From positions 1 to 27,214 of the IMG/VR virus record IMGVR_UViG_3300032315_000060: DNA of 27,214 nucleotides, one strand, 5' to 3'. Position 1 is the stretch's first letter; every line of letters begins with the position of its first letter. This DNA is from a virus. Positions 13,307 through 21,363 of the stretch are shown one piece after another. Position numbers and translations under genes: made by a program. Under the pieces are notes generated by a model. That model saw only the letters and a program-made list of their open reading frames with translations, was not told the DNA's origin and did not search any database.

Positions 13307-14229
13307 ACTACGTTCAGTTATATCAAGCCGTTCAGGATTATGCGGAGTCTACAGAGCAACTCTTTGTAAACAATATACCTACTTTTGTCCGTCAGGCAGA
13401 AGAAAGGATATATAACACCGTACAAATCCCATCGTTACGCAAAAACGTGACGGGTACGCTTACGGCTAGTAATAAGTATTTAAGCTGCCCCAATGACTAT
13501 CTGTCTAGCTTTTCAATGGCGGTTATTGAAGGTTACAACACGGCTAACGAGAACTACACATACTTGCTTAACAAAGATGTTAACTTTATCCGTGAGGCGT
13601 ACCCAAACCCAACATCCACCGGGGTGCCTAAGTACTACGCTTTATTCGGGTCACAGTACTCTAATGCCAACGAACTATCTTTTATCCTAGGACCAACCCC
13701 AAACGACAGCTATACAGTTGAGTTGCACTACTATTACTACCCCGTTTCTATCGTGCAAGGCGCTATTGCTAGCGGCACTGCTACTGGTGGTTCTAGCTAT
13801 GTAAACGGGATTTATAGCAACGTACCGCTATCTGGTGGTCAAGGTTCTGGCGTGTTGGCAAATATTGTCGTAAGTGGCAATGCTGTAACTAGCGTAAACA
13901 TTAAGAACCAAGGTAATTTTTATACTGTTGGAGACGTTTTAACAGCGTCTTCTTCTTATATTGGCGGCTCTGGTACGGGCTTTTTATACACCGTTACTGC
14001 TGTAGACAATATCGCTGGTACGTCTTGGCTGGGTGATAACTACGATCCCTGCTTACTTTATGGTTCGTTACGTGAAGCCGTTATATTCCAAAAAGGCGAA
14101 GCCGATATGGTTGCCCTTTACGAGAAACAATTCCAAGATGCCATGGCACAGCTTAACCGTCTTGGTACAGGTCTTGAGCGTGGCGATGCTTACCGTGATG
14201 GGCAAGCTAAGATTAAGGTTAACCCATAA
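13303..14229 (+). CDS. Neck or tail-tubular-type protein with inserted beta domain
   Basis: The protein has 308 residues and starts at TTG 13303 (overlapping TGA, AGAGG at 13289-13293). This start gives NYVQLYQAVQDYAESTEQLF, the natural beginning of the family as I know it. Residues ~1-150 and ~240-308 form one conserved body: TFVRQAEERIYNTVQIPSLR, YLLNKDVNFIREAYPNPTST, ELSFILGPTPNDSYTVELHY, and then DNYDPCLLYGSLREAVIFQK. This resembles tail tubular A or adaptor proteins of short-tailed phages. Residues ~152-240 are a Gly/Ser/Thr-rich insert (SSYVNGIYSNVPLSGGQGSG, VVSGNAVTSVNIKNQGNFYT) like the beta modules in phage fibres. The body would sit in the neck with the insert exposed. The tail role is inferred. 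Confidence 0.8.
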   Translation: MNYVQLYQAVQDYAESTEQLFVNNIPTFVRQAEERIYNTVQIPSLRKNVTGTLTASNKYLSCPNDYLSSFSMAVIEGYNTANENYTYLLNKDVNFIREAYPNPTSTGVPKYYALFGSQYSNANELSFILGPTPNDSYTVELHYYYYPVSIVQGAIASGTATGGSSYVNGIYSNVPLSGGQGSGVLANIVVSGNAVTSVNIKNQGNFYTVGDVLTASSSYIGGSGTGFLYTVTAVDNIAGTSWLGDNYDPCLLYGSLREAVIFQKGEADMVALYEKQFQDAMAQLNRLGTGLERGDAYRDGQAKIKVNP

Positions 14230-14654
14230 TGCCAATATCACAGGGTTTATGTACCGTTTTCAAAAAGAACTGCTTAAGCGGTTTAGAGAACTTTGCTGCT
14301 GGCACACCGTATACATATAAGATTGCGCTTTATACCTCTTTTGCAAACCTAGACTACACAACGTTGGTTTATACAACGACTAACGAAATAAGTAGTACAG
14401 GAGGGTATACCGCTGGGGGTAACACGCTAACTCGAATCGTTCCAGCCACTGAGGATCAAGTAGCTTACATATCGTTTCAAAACACTACTTGGAGCCCCGC
14501 TAGCTTTACTGCTAGAGGTGCCTTGATCTACAATAGCACTACGAATGCGGCAGTTGCGGTACTAGATTTTGGATCAGATAAAACGGCTACAAATACGTTT
14601 ACTGTAACTTTCCCAACGGCGAACGCAACAAACGCCATTATTAGATTGACTTAA
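14229..14654 (+). CDS. Putative tail-associated structural protein
   Basis: The protein has 141 residues. It begins MPISQGLCTVFKKNCLSGLE, then IALYTSFANLDYTTLVYTTT and a beta-rich Thr/Asn region ending FTVTFPTANATNAIIRLT. Proteins of this type are frequent in the tail or fibre regions of aquatic phages and look like all-beta sandwich subunits. The start is coupled to the neck gene by TAATG. There is no enzyme motif or membrane segment. Two Cys near the N-terminus (positions 8 and 15) are the only unusual residues. It may be a small fibre base or a head or tail surface protein. Position at the beginning of the fibre region favours the former. Confidence 0.7.
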   Translation: MPISQGLCTVFKKNCLSGLENFAAGTPYTYKIALYTSFANLDYTTLVYTTTNEISSTGGYTAGGNTLTRIVPATEDQVAYISFQNTTWSPASFTARGALIYNSTTNAAVAVLDFGSDKTATNTFTVTFPTANATNAIIRLT

Positions 14655-14663
14655 GGAGTATTT

Positions 14664-15257
14664 ATGAGTTCAGAATTAACAAAATTAGGTGATAGCTTCG
14701 GAGCTAGTGCTTCTTATGGCGGCGGTTCTGTAGAAGCTGTAGGCTTAGAAGGTGTTTATTTAGCAGAGTGTTTTGATTCTGAGGGAAACCTTAAATGGAG
14801 CGACACCATCCCCAACCTGACTACCAACGTAGGTCGTAAGAACTTATTGGACTCTTACTTCGGTAACACAGGCGGCGGCGCTATTGTTATGGGTTTAGGA
14901 GGCGCTAATGGTTCTGGTACGTTTACTCCTGCTTATGGTGATACTCAAGCTAGCCATGCTGGTTGGTTTGAAGTTGGCGGTGCAAATGCCCCAACCTACT
15001 CTGGCACACGCAAGACCCCAAGTTTTTCAGCGGCTACAACAGCAAACCCATCCGTACTAGCTACATCTGCTGCGGTAGTATTTAGCATGACGGGTTCTGG
15101 CACGGTTTACGGTGCGTTCATTAACGTGGGTGGATCTACAGCGATTGATAACACCACAGGCACTTTATTTAGTATCGGTGCATTTACGGCTGGTTCTAAG
15201 ACTGTAACTTCTGGTGACACAATCAACGTAACGTATACACTCAGCGCTGCTGGCTAA
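14664..15257 (+). CDS. Putative tail fibre or tail surface protein
   Basis: The protein has 197 residues. The N-terminus is short and polar. NLTTNVGRKNLLDSYFGNTG is followed by VMGLGGANGSGTFTPAYGDT, and the end is a run of Thr/Ser/Gly strands (VVFSMTGSGTVYGAFINVGG, SIGAFTAGSKTVTSGDTINV). The SGDTINVTYTLS ending is typical of small beta-sandwich tail proteins. AAGGAG is at 14653-14658. No membrane or catalytic motif. The role is probably a receptor-facing or fibre-base protein because it precedes clear fibres. No specific family is assigned. Confidence 0.68.
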   Translation: MSSELTKLGDSFGASASYGGGSVEAVGLEGVYLAECFDSEGNLKWSDTIPNLTTNVGRKNLLDSYFGNTGGGAIVMGLGGANGSGTFTPAYGDTQASHAGWFEVGGANAPTYSGTRKTPSFSAATTANPSVLATSAAVVFSMTGSGTVYGAFINVGGSTAIDNTTGTLFSIGAFTAGSKTVTSGDTINVTYTLSAAG

Positions 15258-15266
15258 GGGGGTTAA

Positions 15267-15845
15267 ATGCCTCTCCAGTTAAAAGACAGAGTACTAGAAA
15301 CTGCCAGTGCACCCGGCACGGGGACAGTCACTCTTCTTGGTGCTTCGCTTGGGTATCAGTCGTTTAATACTGCTTTAACTAGCGGGAATACGACTTACTA
15401 CGCCATTGCTGATCTAGGCGGCGCTAACTGGGAAGTTGGTATTGGTACGTTTACTTCGCCAAACCAATTAGCTCGTAATACTATTTTAGAGTCTAGCGGT
15501 GGTGGTTCTATCGTTAACTTTAGTTCTGGCACACAGAACGTATTTATTACTTATCCTGCTGAAAAGTCAGTAAATCTTGATGCGTCTAATAATGTATCAG
15601 CGTTAGGCACAGTTTCTTCGGGAGTCTGGAATGGCACTGCGATTGTTACGACTTATGGTGGTACTGGGCTTACTTCCTATACTGCTGGTGATCTACCCTA
15701 TTACACTTCTGGTACTGCGTTGTCTAAACTGGGTATTGGCGCCAATGGGTTTGTTCTTACATCAAACGGTACAGCTCCGACATGGGCAGCAAACTCAGGC
15801 GCAACCGTAGACGATGCGTACTTTTTATCATTTATGATGGGTTAA
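15267..15845 (+). CDS. Tail fibre protein, N-terminal virion-anchoring type
   Basis: The protein has 192 residues. MPLQLKDRVLETASAPGTGT and ANWEVGIGTFTSPNQLARNT are familiar from the N-terminal domain of aquatic phage fibres. YGGTGLTSYTAGDLPYYTSG and GANGFVLTSNGTAPTWAANS form a collagen-like or beta-prism linker typical of phage fibre shafts. The protein lacks a receptor-binding or chaperone domain, so it may be the fibre base on which the following genes assemble. It ends with the hydrophobic DDAYFLSFMMG. GGGG lies near 15258-15262, and the next gene follows within two bases. Confidence 0.78.
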   Translation: MPLQLKDRVLETASAPGTGTVTLLGASLGYQSFNTALTSGNTTYYAIADLGGANWEVGIGTFTSPNQLARNTILESSGGGSIVNFSSGTQNVFITYPAEKSVNLDASNNVSALGTVSSGVWNGTAIVTTYGGTGLTSYTAGDLPYYTSGTALSKLGIGANGFVLTSNGTAPTWAANSGATVDDAYFLSFMMG

Positions 15846-15846
15846 T

Positions 15847-16173
15847 ATGCCAACTTATTCAAACAATTCATACGCAGTAAAGAACGTCAGTACGTCTGGC
15901 TCAACTGCTATATCAAGCATTGCTTCTGGTACTGTTGCGGTCTCAAGCCTCATCTTAGCAAACACAGGCGCAAGCCCAATTACTGTTAGCGCTTATATCA
16001 CTCGTAGTTCAGTGAACTACTACCTCGTCTATGTAGCTACTGTACCTGTTGGTGGTTCTTTAGAAGTCATTCAAGGCAACCGTGTTGTGCTAAAGGCTAG
16101 TGATTCTTTGACTGTTGTTGCTGGTACGGCTACTTCTTGTGATGCGTTTGTTTCTGCTTTGACTGCGACCTAA
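15847..16173 (+). CDS. Small beta-sandwich fibre-associated protein
   Basis: The protein has 108 residues, almost all beta strands and no charged clusters: SSLILANTGASPITVSAYIT then NYYLVYVATVPVGGSLEVIQ and ending TSCDAFVSALTAT. The pattern of a cupped sheet with VPVGGSLEVI is one I associate with short head-fibre or tail-fibre subunits. It starts two bases after the preceding fibre gene, and the next gene starts after one base. It would be an individual module of a composite fibre. Function is inferred from composition and position. Confidence 0.65.
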   Translation: MPTYSNNSYAVKNVSTSGSTAISSIASGTVAVSSLILANTGASPITVSAYITRSSVNYYLVYVATVPVGGSLEVIQGNRVVLKASDSLTVVAGTATSCDAFVSALTAT

Positions 16174-16174
16174 T

Positions 16175-17557
16175 ATGGCTTTTATAGGAAATACAGTTCA
16201 GAACCAAGGGTTTACACCCGCTATTGATTATTTCAATGGTAACGGCGTTACTGTAACTTTTACTTTATCTCGCCCTATTGCTTCTGTAGCGCAGATAATT
16301 GTTTCTGTTGATAACGTCATTCAAAACCCGAACTCTGCCTTTACTGTAGCTGGCAGTTCAATTACATTCTCTAGCGCTCCGTTATCTGGAACAAACAACA
16401 TCTGGGTTGAGTACACAAGTCTAATTACGACTTACCAAGGCATATCCCAAGACCCAACCGTTATTGGTGACATCAGGGCTACTGGTGGTTACTTAGCCGA
16501 GGGGGACTTTGGTAACTCGTTTGTTGACGGCGTAATTCTGGATTACGTTACAGGTTTAGGTCGGATTACTGTAGGTTCAGCAGAAGGAATAGCACTATAT
16601 AACGGCGGTACTTCTAGTCGTAATGCGTTACTGACGTTAGGCGCTACTGGTCAAGTTGCTGTTAATTCTAGTGGTTCAGCAGCAACCCCAGTAATTTCTA
16701 AATCAGATGATTTAAATACAGGCATCTTCTTCCCAGCAGCCGACACTATTGCTTTTTCTGAAGGCGGTGCAGAAGCAATGCGTATTGACTCTAGTGGCAA
16801 TGTTGGAATAGGAACTACAACTCCTACAGGAAAATTTGAAGTAAAAAGTGCAAACAATACCGGCACAGACCCAATTATCAGGGCAGTATCTAATAACGGT
16901 ACTGCATCTACTTGGTTAACATTTAATGGTGTAAGCGTAAGTTCAGGAAATGCTTGTGTGTTTTATAACGGCACAACAGAACGGATGCGTATTGATTCTA
17001 GTGGTCGTGTATTATTTGGGTCAACAGATACTAATCCAGCCGTAAATAATAATCCTGGAGTAGCTATAAATGCAAATGCTGATAACAACTATTATGTTGG
17101 TGTAATACAAGCATCAGCTACTGGTAATACAGCATTATTTTTAAATCGAGGCGCAGATGATGGAAATACAGCATCATTTAGAAGGTCGGGAACTACTGTA
17201 GGAAATATTTCTGTTTCATTTTCAGGAACTTCCTACAATACAACTTCAGATTACCGCTTAAAAGAAAACATTGCGCCAATGACGGGTGCTTTGGCAGTCG
17301 TTGGTCAATTAAAACCATGCATATATACATGGAAAGCAGATGGTTCTAGTGGTCAAGGATTTATTGCACACGAACTTCAAACTGTAGTGCCTGATGCTGT
17401 TTGTGGCGAGAAAGACGCTATAGATAAAGATGGTAATCCCGAATATCAAGGCGTAGATACTTCATTCTTAGTAGCTACCCTAACGGCAGCTATTCAAGAA
17501 CAACAAACACTCATCACATCTTTGACGGCACGAATCGCAGCACTGGAGGCTAAATAA
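16175..17557 (+). CDS. Tail fibre with C-terminal peptidase S74 chaperone domain (copy 1)
   Basis: The protein has 460 residues. The N-terminal ~90 residues, NQGFTPAIDYFNGNGVTVTF then IIVSVDNVIQNPNSAFTVAG, are a fibre anchor domain. The shaft has repeats with MRIDSSGNVGIGTTTPTGKF and ERMRIDSSGRVLFGSTDTNP. The last ~105 residues are an S74 intramolecular chaperone: the S-D-x-x-L-K pattern is SDYRLKEN with S358 and K363 as the Ser/Lys dyad, then GQGFIAHELQTVVPDAVCGE and a final coiled coil. In this family the domain trimerises the fibre and then cleaves itself off at the Ser. AGG lies close to the ATG at 16175. It is followed by a TAATG-coupled gene, and copy 2 is at 18108. Confidence 0.9.
   Translation: MAFIGNTVQNQGFTPAIDYFNGNGVTVTFTLSRPIASVAQIIVSVDNVIQNPNSAFTVAGSSITFSSAPLSGTNNIWVEYTSLITTYQGISQDPTVIGDIRATGGYLAEGDFGNSFVDGVILDYVTGLGRITVGSAEGIALYNGGTSSRNALLTLGATGQVAVNSSGSAATPVISKSDDLNTGIFFPAADTIAFSEGGAEAMRIDSSGNVGIGTTTPTGKFEVKSANNTGTDPIIRAVSNNGTASTWLTFNGVSVSSGNACVFYNGTTERMRIDSSGRVLFGSTDTNPAVNNNPGVAINANADNNYYVGVIQASATGNTALFLNRGADDGNTASFRRSGTTVGNISVSFSGTSYNTTSDYRLKENIAPMTGALAVVGQLKPCIYTWKADGSSGQGFIAHELQTVVPDAVCGEKDAIDKDGNPEYQGVDTSFLVATLTAAIQEQQTLITSLTARIAALEAK
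16976..16993 (+). repeat. 18-base exact repeat shared by the two S74 fibres
   Basis: The 18 bases encoding TERMRI in the shaft are identical to 18939-18956 in the second S74 fibre. Flanking sequence differs. It may be a short homology used for fibre exchange. Confidence 0.7.
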
Positions 17558-18108
17558 TGCCAATAAGCACAGTAAGTCAAAAAGGTTTAGACGCTCCGTT
17601 GACGCTAACTGCGCCGAATCTTGGTACGCCTTCGGCTATTAATTTAAGTAATGCTACTGCATTACCTAGTGCGGCTTTACCTGTTGGGTGTATTTTGCAA
17701 GTAGTTAGTACAAGCACAACATCAAGAACCGCTACAACTAGCACTTCTTTTGTTGATTGCACAAATGTTACTGCATCAATTACGCCAACACGTTCTAGCA
17801 GTAAAATTTTAGCTTTAGTTACTGCGTCTGGTTTATTAAGACCGTCTAATGCTGGTGAATCTGTTTCTATAAGACTTGTCAGGGGCTCTACTGAAATTGC
17901 GGCACAAATAAATCTTATGTACTCAGCATCTACTAATTTTGATTTCGTTTCATCTTCCAATATTGTTTATTTAGATTCTCCAGCAACTACATTATCTACA
18001 ACTTATAAGTTACAAATTAGGTCAAGACTTGGTGCTGGTACTGTTTATCTTAATCAAGATAATGGTCAAGATGTAAGCACAATTACTCTTATGGAAGTAG
18101 CCGCCTAA
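17557..18108 (+). CDS. Putative receptor-binding tip protein, paralogue of the gene at 22088
   Basis: This 183-residue protein starts TAATG-coupled to the S74 fibre. The N-terminal ~30 residues (GLDAPLTLTAPNLGTPSAIN) are fibre-like. The rest is a beta sandwich with SKILALVTASGLLRPSNAGE and IRLVRGSTEIAAQINLMYSA. The stretch IVYLDSPATTLSTTYKLQIR recurs in the gene at 22088, with a 25-base exact DNA match (17968-17992). Jelly-roll or C1q-like sandwich folds are common in phage receptor-binding proteins, and this looks like one. It probably forms the tip or a side adhesin of the preceding fibre. Receptor unknown. Confidence 0.7.
   Translation: MPISTVSQKGLDAPLTLTAPNLGTPSAINLSNATALPSAALPVGCILQVVSTSTTSRTATTSTSFVDCTNVTASITPTRSSSKILALVTASGLLRPSNAGESVSIRLVRGSTEIAAQINLMYSASTNFDFVSSSNIVYLDSPATTLSTTYKLQIRSRLGAGTVYLNQDNGQDVSTITLMEVAA
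17968..17992 (+). repeat. 25-base exact repeat between two tip genes
   Basis: These bases are identical to 22415-22439, encoding YLDSPATT in both proteins. The flanks have diverged, so the identity reflects exchange or a recent patch of duplication. The two copies are 4.4 kb apart in direct orientation. Confidence 0.8.
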
Positions 18109-19466
18109 TGCCATACATCGGAAACCCCATATACCAATCGGCTTTTGTAGTCGATCAATTCAACGGTAACGGCTCTACTACGGCTTTTACAATGTCGGTG
18201 GCTCCTGCTGGTGTTACTAACGTACTGGTAGCGGTATCTGGTGTTCTTCAAGACCCATCTACTTATGGTGTTGTTGGCAATACGATTACATTCTCAGCAG
18301 CCCCGCCTTCTGGTACAGGTAATATTTCATGCCGTTATCTTGGCGTACCTGCTTCTGGCGTAACTACCACAGCATACAGAACCGTAACGGAGTTTACGGC
18401 AACCGCTAGCCAAACAACATTCACACCACCAAGCTACACCGTAGGCTTTATTAACGTCTATTTGAATGGTGTGCTTTTAGGCTCTGCTGATTACACTGCT
18501 TCTAACGGCACCACCGTGGTCTTGGCTACTGGTGCTTCCGCTGGCAACTTACTTACTGTTGAGAGCTTCTTGGTTAGTTCAGTATTAAATGCCATACCAA
18601 ATACAGCCGGTTCTGTTTCTGCTTCTAATTTAGCCGCTAGCGGCACACCGTCGTCTAGCACTTATCTTCGTGGGGATATGGCTTGGGCATCTGTTGTTTC
18701 TAGTCAATGGACTACTACTGGCTCTGATATTTACTACAACACTGGTAATGTGGGTATTGGTACTACTAGTCCTTTAGTAACATCCGCAAACAGAAAAGTA
18801 GTAACGCTAAACGGCACAACAGATGCTATGTTTAACATTGGTATTAACGGAACTTATACTGGATTTTTTTATAGTTCTGCAAGTAATACTCAAATAGGTT
18901 CAGCAACATCTATTCCTTTACAGTTTTATACTGGTGATACAGAACGGATGCGTATTACCTCTGGTGGTAATGTGTTGGTTGGAAGAACTACAAATACTGT
19001 TGGTGCAAAAATGTGCGTTGATGGAGATGCTGGCTTGTCTATTGAAAGAGATAGCAATGGTTATAGAAGAATGACCATGACAAGCAGTATTATGTATTTT
19101 TTCAATGGTTCAAACGAAGCAACTTTGTCATCTTCTGGTGCGTGGACTAATGCTTCTGACGCTCGTTTAAAGACAAATATTGAACCAATTAAATACGGAT
19201 TAAATACTGTATTAGAAACTCAACCAAGAAGTTTTAATCGTGTAGATGTAGAAGGTGATTACATTGGGTTTGTTGCTCAAGAATTAAAAGAAAAAATACC
19301 TGAAGTAGTTTTTGGAGAAGAAGAAAGACAATATTCTGTAGATTATGGTTCGCTTGTAGCGGTAGCATTTAAAGCAATTCAAGAACTTTCAGCATCTGTT
19401 GATACTCTTAACGCTAAAGTAGAAGCACAAGCAGTCCGCATCGCTGAATTAGAAGGAGCACAATGA
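18108..19466 (+). CDS. Tail fibre with C-terminal peptidase S74 chaperone domain (copy 2)
   Basis: The protein has 452 residues. Two tandem fibre anchor-like domains are seen: VDQFNGNGSTTAFTMSVAPA (~16-85) and FTATASQTTFTPPSYTVGFI (~95-155). A linker, NAIPNTAGSVSASNLAASGT, leads to the shaft with NVGIGTTSPLV and TERMRITSGGNVLVG. The C-terminal S74 domain has S350 and K355 in SDARLKTN, then YIGFVAQELKEKIPEVVFGE and a final coiled coil. The anchor and shaft resemble the gene at 16175, but the chaperone domains differ strongly, so this is a diverged second fibre. TAATG couples it to the previous gene and ATGA to the next. Self-cleavage after Ser350 is expected from the family. Confidence 0.9.
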   Translation: MPYIGNPIYQSAFVVDQFNGNGSTTAFTMSVAPAGVTNVLVAVSGVLQDPSTYGVVGNTITFSAAPPSGTGNISCRYLGVPASGVTTTAYRTVTEFTATASQTTFTPPSYTVGFINVYLNGVLLGSADYTASNGTTVVLATGASAGNLLTVESFLVSSVLNAIPNTAGSVSASNLAASGTPSSSTYLRGDMAWASVVSSQWTTTGSDIYYNTGNVGIGTTSPLVTSANRKVVTLNGTTDAMFNIGINGTYTGFFYSSASNTQIGSATSIPLQFYTGDTERMRITSGGNVLVGRTTNTVGAKMCVDGDAGLSIERDSNGYRRMTMTSSIMYFFNGSNEATLSSSGAWTNASDARLKTNIEPIKYGLNTVLETQPRSFNRVDVEGDYIGFVAQELKEKIPEVVFGEEERQYSVDYGSLVAVAFKAIQELSASVDTLNAKVEAQAVRIAELEGAQ

Positions 19467-20587
19467 CACAAGCAGCTAACTTAGCAGCGCTCGGTACTAA
19501 CGCAGGTACTACTGGTATTTTGCCAGCAGCAGGGGGTGGTACGGGAACTGCATCGGGCGTGACTGGTTTTAAGAACCGCATTATCAATGGTGCGATGATG
19601 ATTGACCAGCGTAATGCTGGTGCTAGTGTTACTGTTAATGGAGCTGCTCCTTACACTCTTGATAGATGGAGAGCTCAAGATTTAACTGATGGTGTTTTTA
19701 CAGTTCAACAAGATGCTGGTGCAGTAACCCCTCCAACAGGATTTACAGATTATTTAGGTGTAACTACCACAACAGCCGATTCATCTTTAGGAGCAACTCA
19801 GGTTGCAAGAGTCTTTCAATCTATTGAAGGATTTAATGTTGCAGATCTAGGTTGGGGGACTGCTAATGCTAAGACAGTTACTTTGTCTTTTTGGGTTCGT
19901 TCTAGTTTAACAGGTAGTTTTGGTGGCTCTTTATTGAATGGTTCAGATAACAGAGCATATCCATTTAGCTACACAATCTCATCTGCTGATACATGGGAAC
20001 AGAAGTCAGTAACAATCGCTGGTGATACCACAGGAACATGGAATACAACTAATGGAACTGGTATAGTTTTAATATTTGGTTTAGGTATTGGCTCTACTTT
20101 TAGTGGAACTGCTGGAGCTTGGGCTGGCTCAGAACTATATGCACCTACTGGTTCTGTTTCAGTTATTGGCACTTTAAATGCTACATGGTACATCACAGGA
20201 GTTCAGCTAGAGGTAGGCTCTACAGCTACTAGCTTTGATTACAGACCTTATGGTACTGAGTTACAACTTTGCCAACGCTATTATCAGCAAATTGGTGGAA
20301 ATGGTGCTCCTGTTGGAAACGCAAGTGCATACAATGGTAGTTTTGCTATTTCTAATGTGTTTTTTCTAGTAGCTATGAGAACAGCACCTACTGGTATCAC
20401 TACAACAGGGTCTTTTATTATGTATACAAATAACACAGGCTATGGTATCACTAGTATTTCGTATGATTCGGCAAGCACTAACGCTATAAGACTTTTGGCA
20501 AATGGCACTAGCTTGCCTTCTACTGGAGGTTTTGATTTAAGAGCATCAGGAACAGCAACTATTGGATTTACTGGAGCAGAACTATGA
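19463..20587 (+). CDS. Tail fibre or receptor-binding protein with NRIINGAM domain
   Basis: The protein has 374 residues. A short fibre linker (NAGTTGILPAAGGGTGTASG) is followed by FKNRIINGAMMIDQRNAGAS then YTLDRWRAQDLTDG, a recognised beginning of carbohydrate-binding-like beta sandwiches in cyanophage and other aquatic phage fibres. Around residues 150-260 the strands TVTLSFWVRSSLTGSFGGSL and TWYITGVQLEVGSTATSFDY give the typical jelly-roll ending, and FDYRPYGTELQLCQRYYQQI is the classical fibre tail before a variable tip. The variable C-terminal part ends TIGFTGAEL. It lacks an S74 domain. It is coupled by ATGA to the S74 fibre before it and to the 58-aa gene after it. Confidence 0.85.
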   Translation: MTQAANLAALGTNAGTTGILPAAGGGTGTASGVTGFKNRIINGAMMIDQRNAGASVTVNGAAPYTLDRWRAQDLTDGVFTVQQDAGAVTPPTGFTDYLGVTTTTADSSLGATQVARVFQSIEGFNVADLGWGTANAKTVTLSFWVRSSLTGSFGGSLLNGSDNRAYPFSYTISSADTWEQKSVTIAGDTTGTWNTTNGTGIVLIFGLGIGSTFSGTAGAWAGSELYAPTGSVSVIGTLNATWYITGVQLEVGSTATSFDYRPYGTELQLCQRYYQQIGGNGAPVGNASAYNGSFAISNVFFLVAMRTAPTGITTTGSFIMYTNNTGYGITSISYDSASTNAIRLLANGTSLPSTGGFDLRASGTATIGFTGAEL

Positions 20588-20760
20588 TGTACAAACTTTA
20601 TATAAGAACTGGACATACAACATCTGATGCCGCAATGAGTATTGGTGTTGAGCCACAAGTTAGTTTTATTTTTGACCCAGACAACACCGACTACCAAAAA
20701 TACCTAGCTTGGCTCGCAGAGGGTAACACCCCACAGGAGGCAGACGATGCCGCTAACTAA
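20584..20760 (+). CDS. Short fibre-assembly-like protein, 58 residues
   Basis: This gene reads ATGATG at 20584, overlapping the preceding TGA, and encodes MMYKLYIRTGHTTSDAAMSI with a C-terminal DYQKYLAWLAEGNTPQEADD. The latter segment, (Y)xxYLAWLAEGNTP, is a short signature I associate with small tail-fibre assembly or chaperone proteins encoded next to fibre genes. It overlaps the next gene by 14 bases. Its length is below usual gene-calling cut-offs, but the overlap pattern, its own start and the motif make it convincing. It probably assists folding or attachment of the preceding or following adhesin. A degenerate Tfa-like relic is the alternative. Confidence 0.72.
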   Translation: MMYKLYIRTGHTTSDAAMSIGVEPQVSFIFDPDNTDYQKYLAWLAEGNTPQEADDAAN

Positions 20761-20959
20761 AGTCCAAAGTGCAATGATTGGTGGTGGGTCGGGTACTGTT
20801 GCGTTTGCTCCATCCGTGCCTGTATACGAGAACACCCAAACGATTAGCACGAACTACACAATTACGGCGGGCTCAAGCGCCATGTCTACAGGACCAATAA
20901 CAATCGCAAGTGGGGTCAGCGTAACTATTCCAAACGGATCAAGGTGGGTAATTCTATGA
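20747..20959 (+). CDS. Small fibre module ending in SRWVIL
   Basis: This 70-residue protein starts MPLTKVQSAMIGGGSGTVAF, followed by YENTQTISTNYTITAGSSAM and ending ASGVSVTIPNGSRWVIL. The VSVTIPNGSRWVIL ending is the C-terminal end of many phage fibres, so this is a complete short fibre tip, not a truncated gene. AGGAGG at 20736-20741 precedes the ATG by five bases, and the end overlaps the next gene by ATGA. It is one of several separately encoded modules of a composite fibre. Function inferred. Confidence 0.75.
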   Translation: MPLTKVQSAMIGGGSGTVAFAPSVPVYENTQTISTNYTITAGSSAMSTGPITIASGVSVTIPNGSRWVIL

Positions 20960-21363
20960 GTAATTTAACGATCCTTGGCGATACATCTGGTTCGGTATTA
21001 ATACAGGCTCCAGCCGTTGCTGGCTCTGGAACGCTTACTCTGCCAACAACTTCAGGTACGGTTGCTCTGACTTCTCAAGTAATAGGGATTAGTCAAACAA
21101 CACAAAACCTTACTGCAAGTAGAGCATTAAACACTACTTATACAAACTCAACAGGAAAACCCATTGTTGTATATGTGTCAGTAGCAAATTCAGTATCTTC
21201 TCCTGTAATGCTTAATCAAATAGATGGAGTAACTATTTACGGAGCTGCTTCCCCAACTGCAAATACTTGGTTTTCTTTTACTATGATTGTGCCAATTGGC
21301 TCTACATATTTAATAAACATGAATGGAATTCCTGCACTCCAATATTGGGTAGAGACACGATGA
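20956..21363 (+). CDS. Small fibre protein with GDTSGS module
   Basis: This 135-residue protein takes ATG 20956 (overlapping the previous TGA) as start in place of GTG 20944, which lies inside the previous gene. The first ~45 residues, LTILGDTSGSVLIQAPAVAG and TLTLPTTSGTVALTSQ, are a recurrent module in freshwater phage fibres, and the gene at 24322 begins with the same type. The rest is a beta sandwich (TTYTNSTGKPIVVYVSVANS, WFSFTMIVPIGSTYLINMNG) ending LQYWVETR. A surface or tip adhesin with a single module of shaft is likely. Confidence 0.7.
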   Translation: MSNLTILGDTSGSVLIQAPAVAGSGTLTLPTTSGTVALTSQVIGISQTTQNLTASRALNTTYTNSTGKPIVVYVSVANSVSSPVMLNQIDGVTIYGAASPTANTWFSFTMIVPIGSTYLINMNGIPALQYWVETR

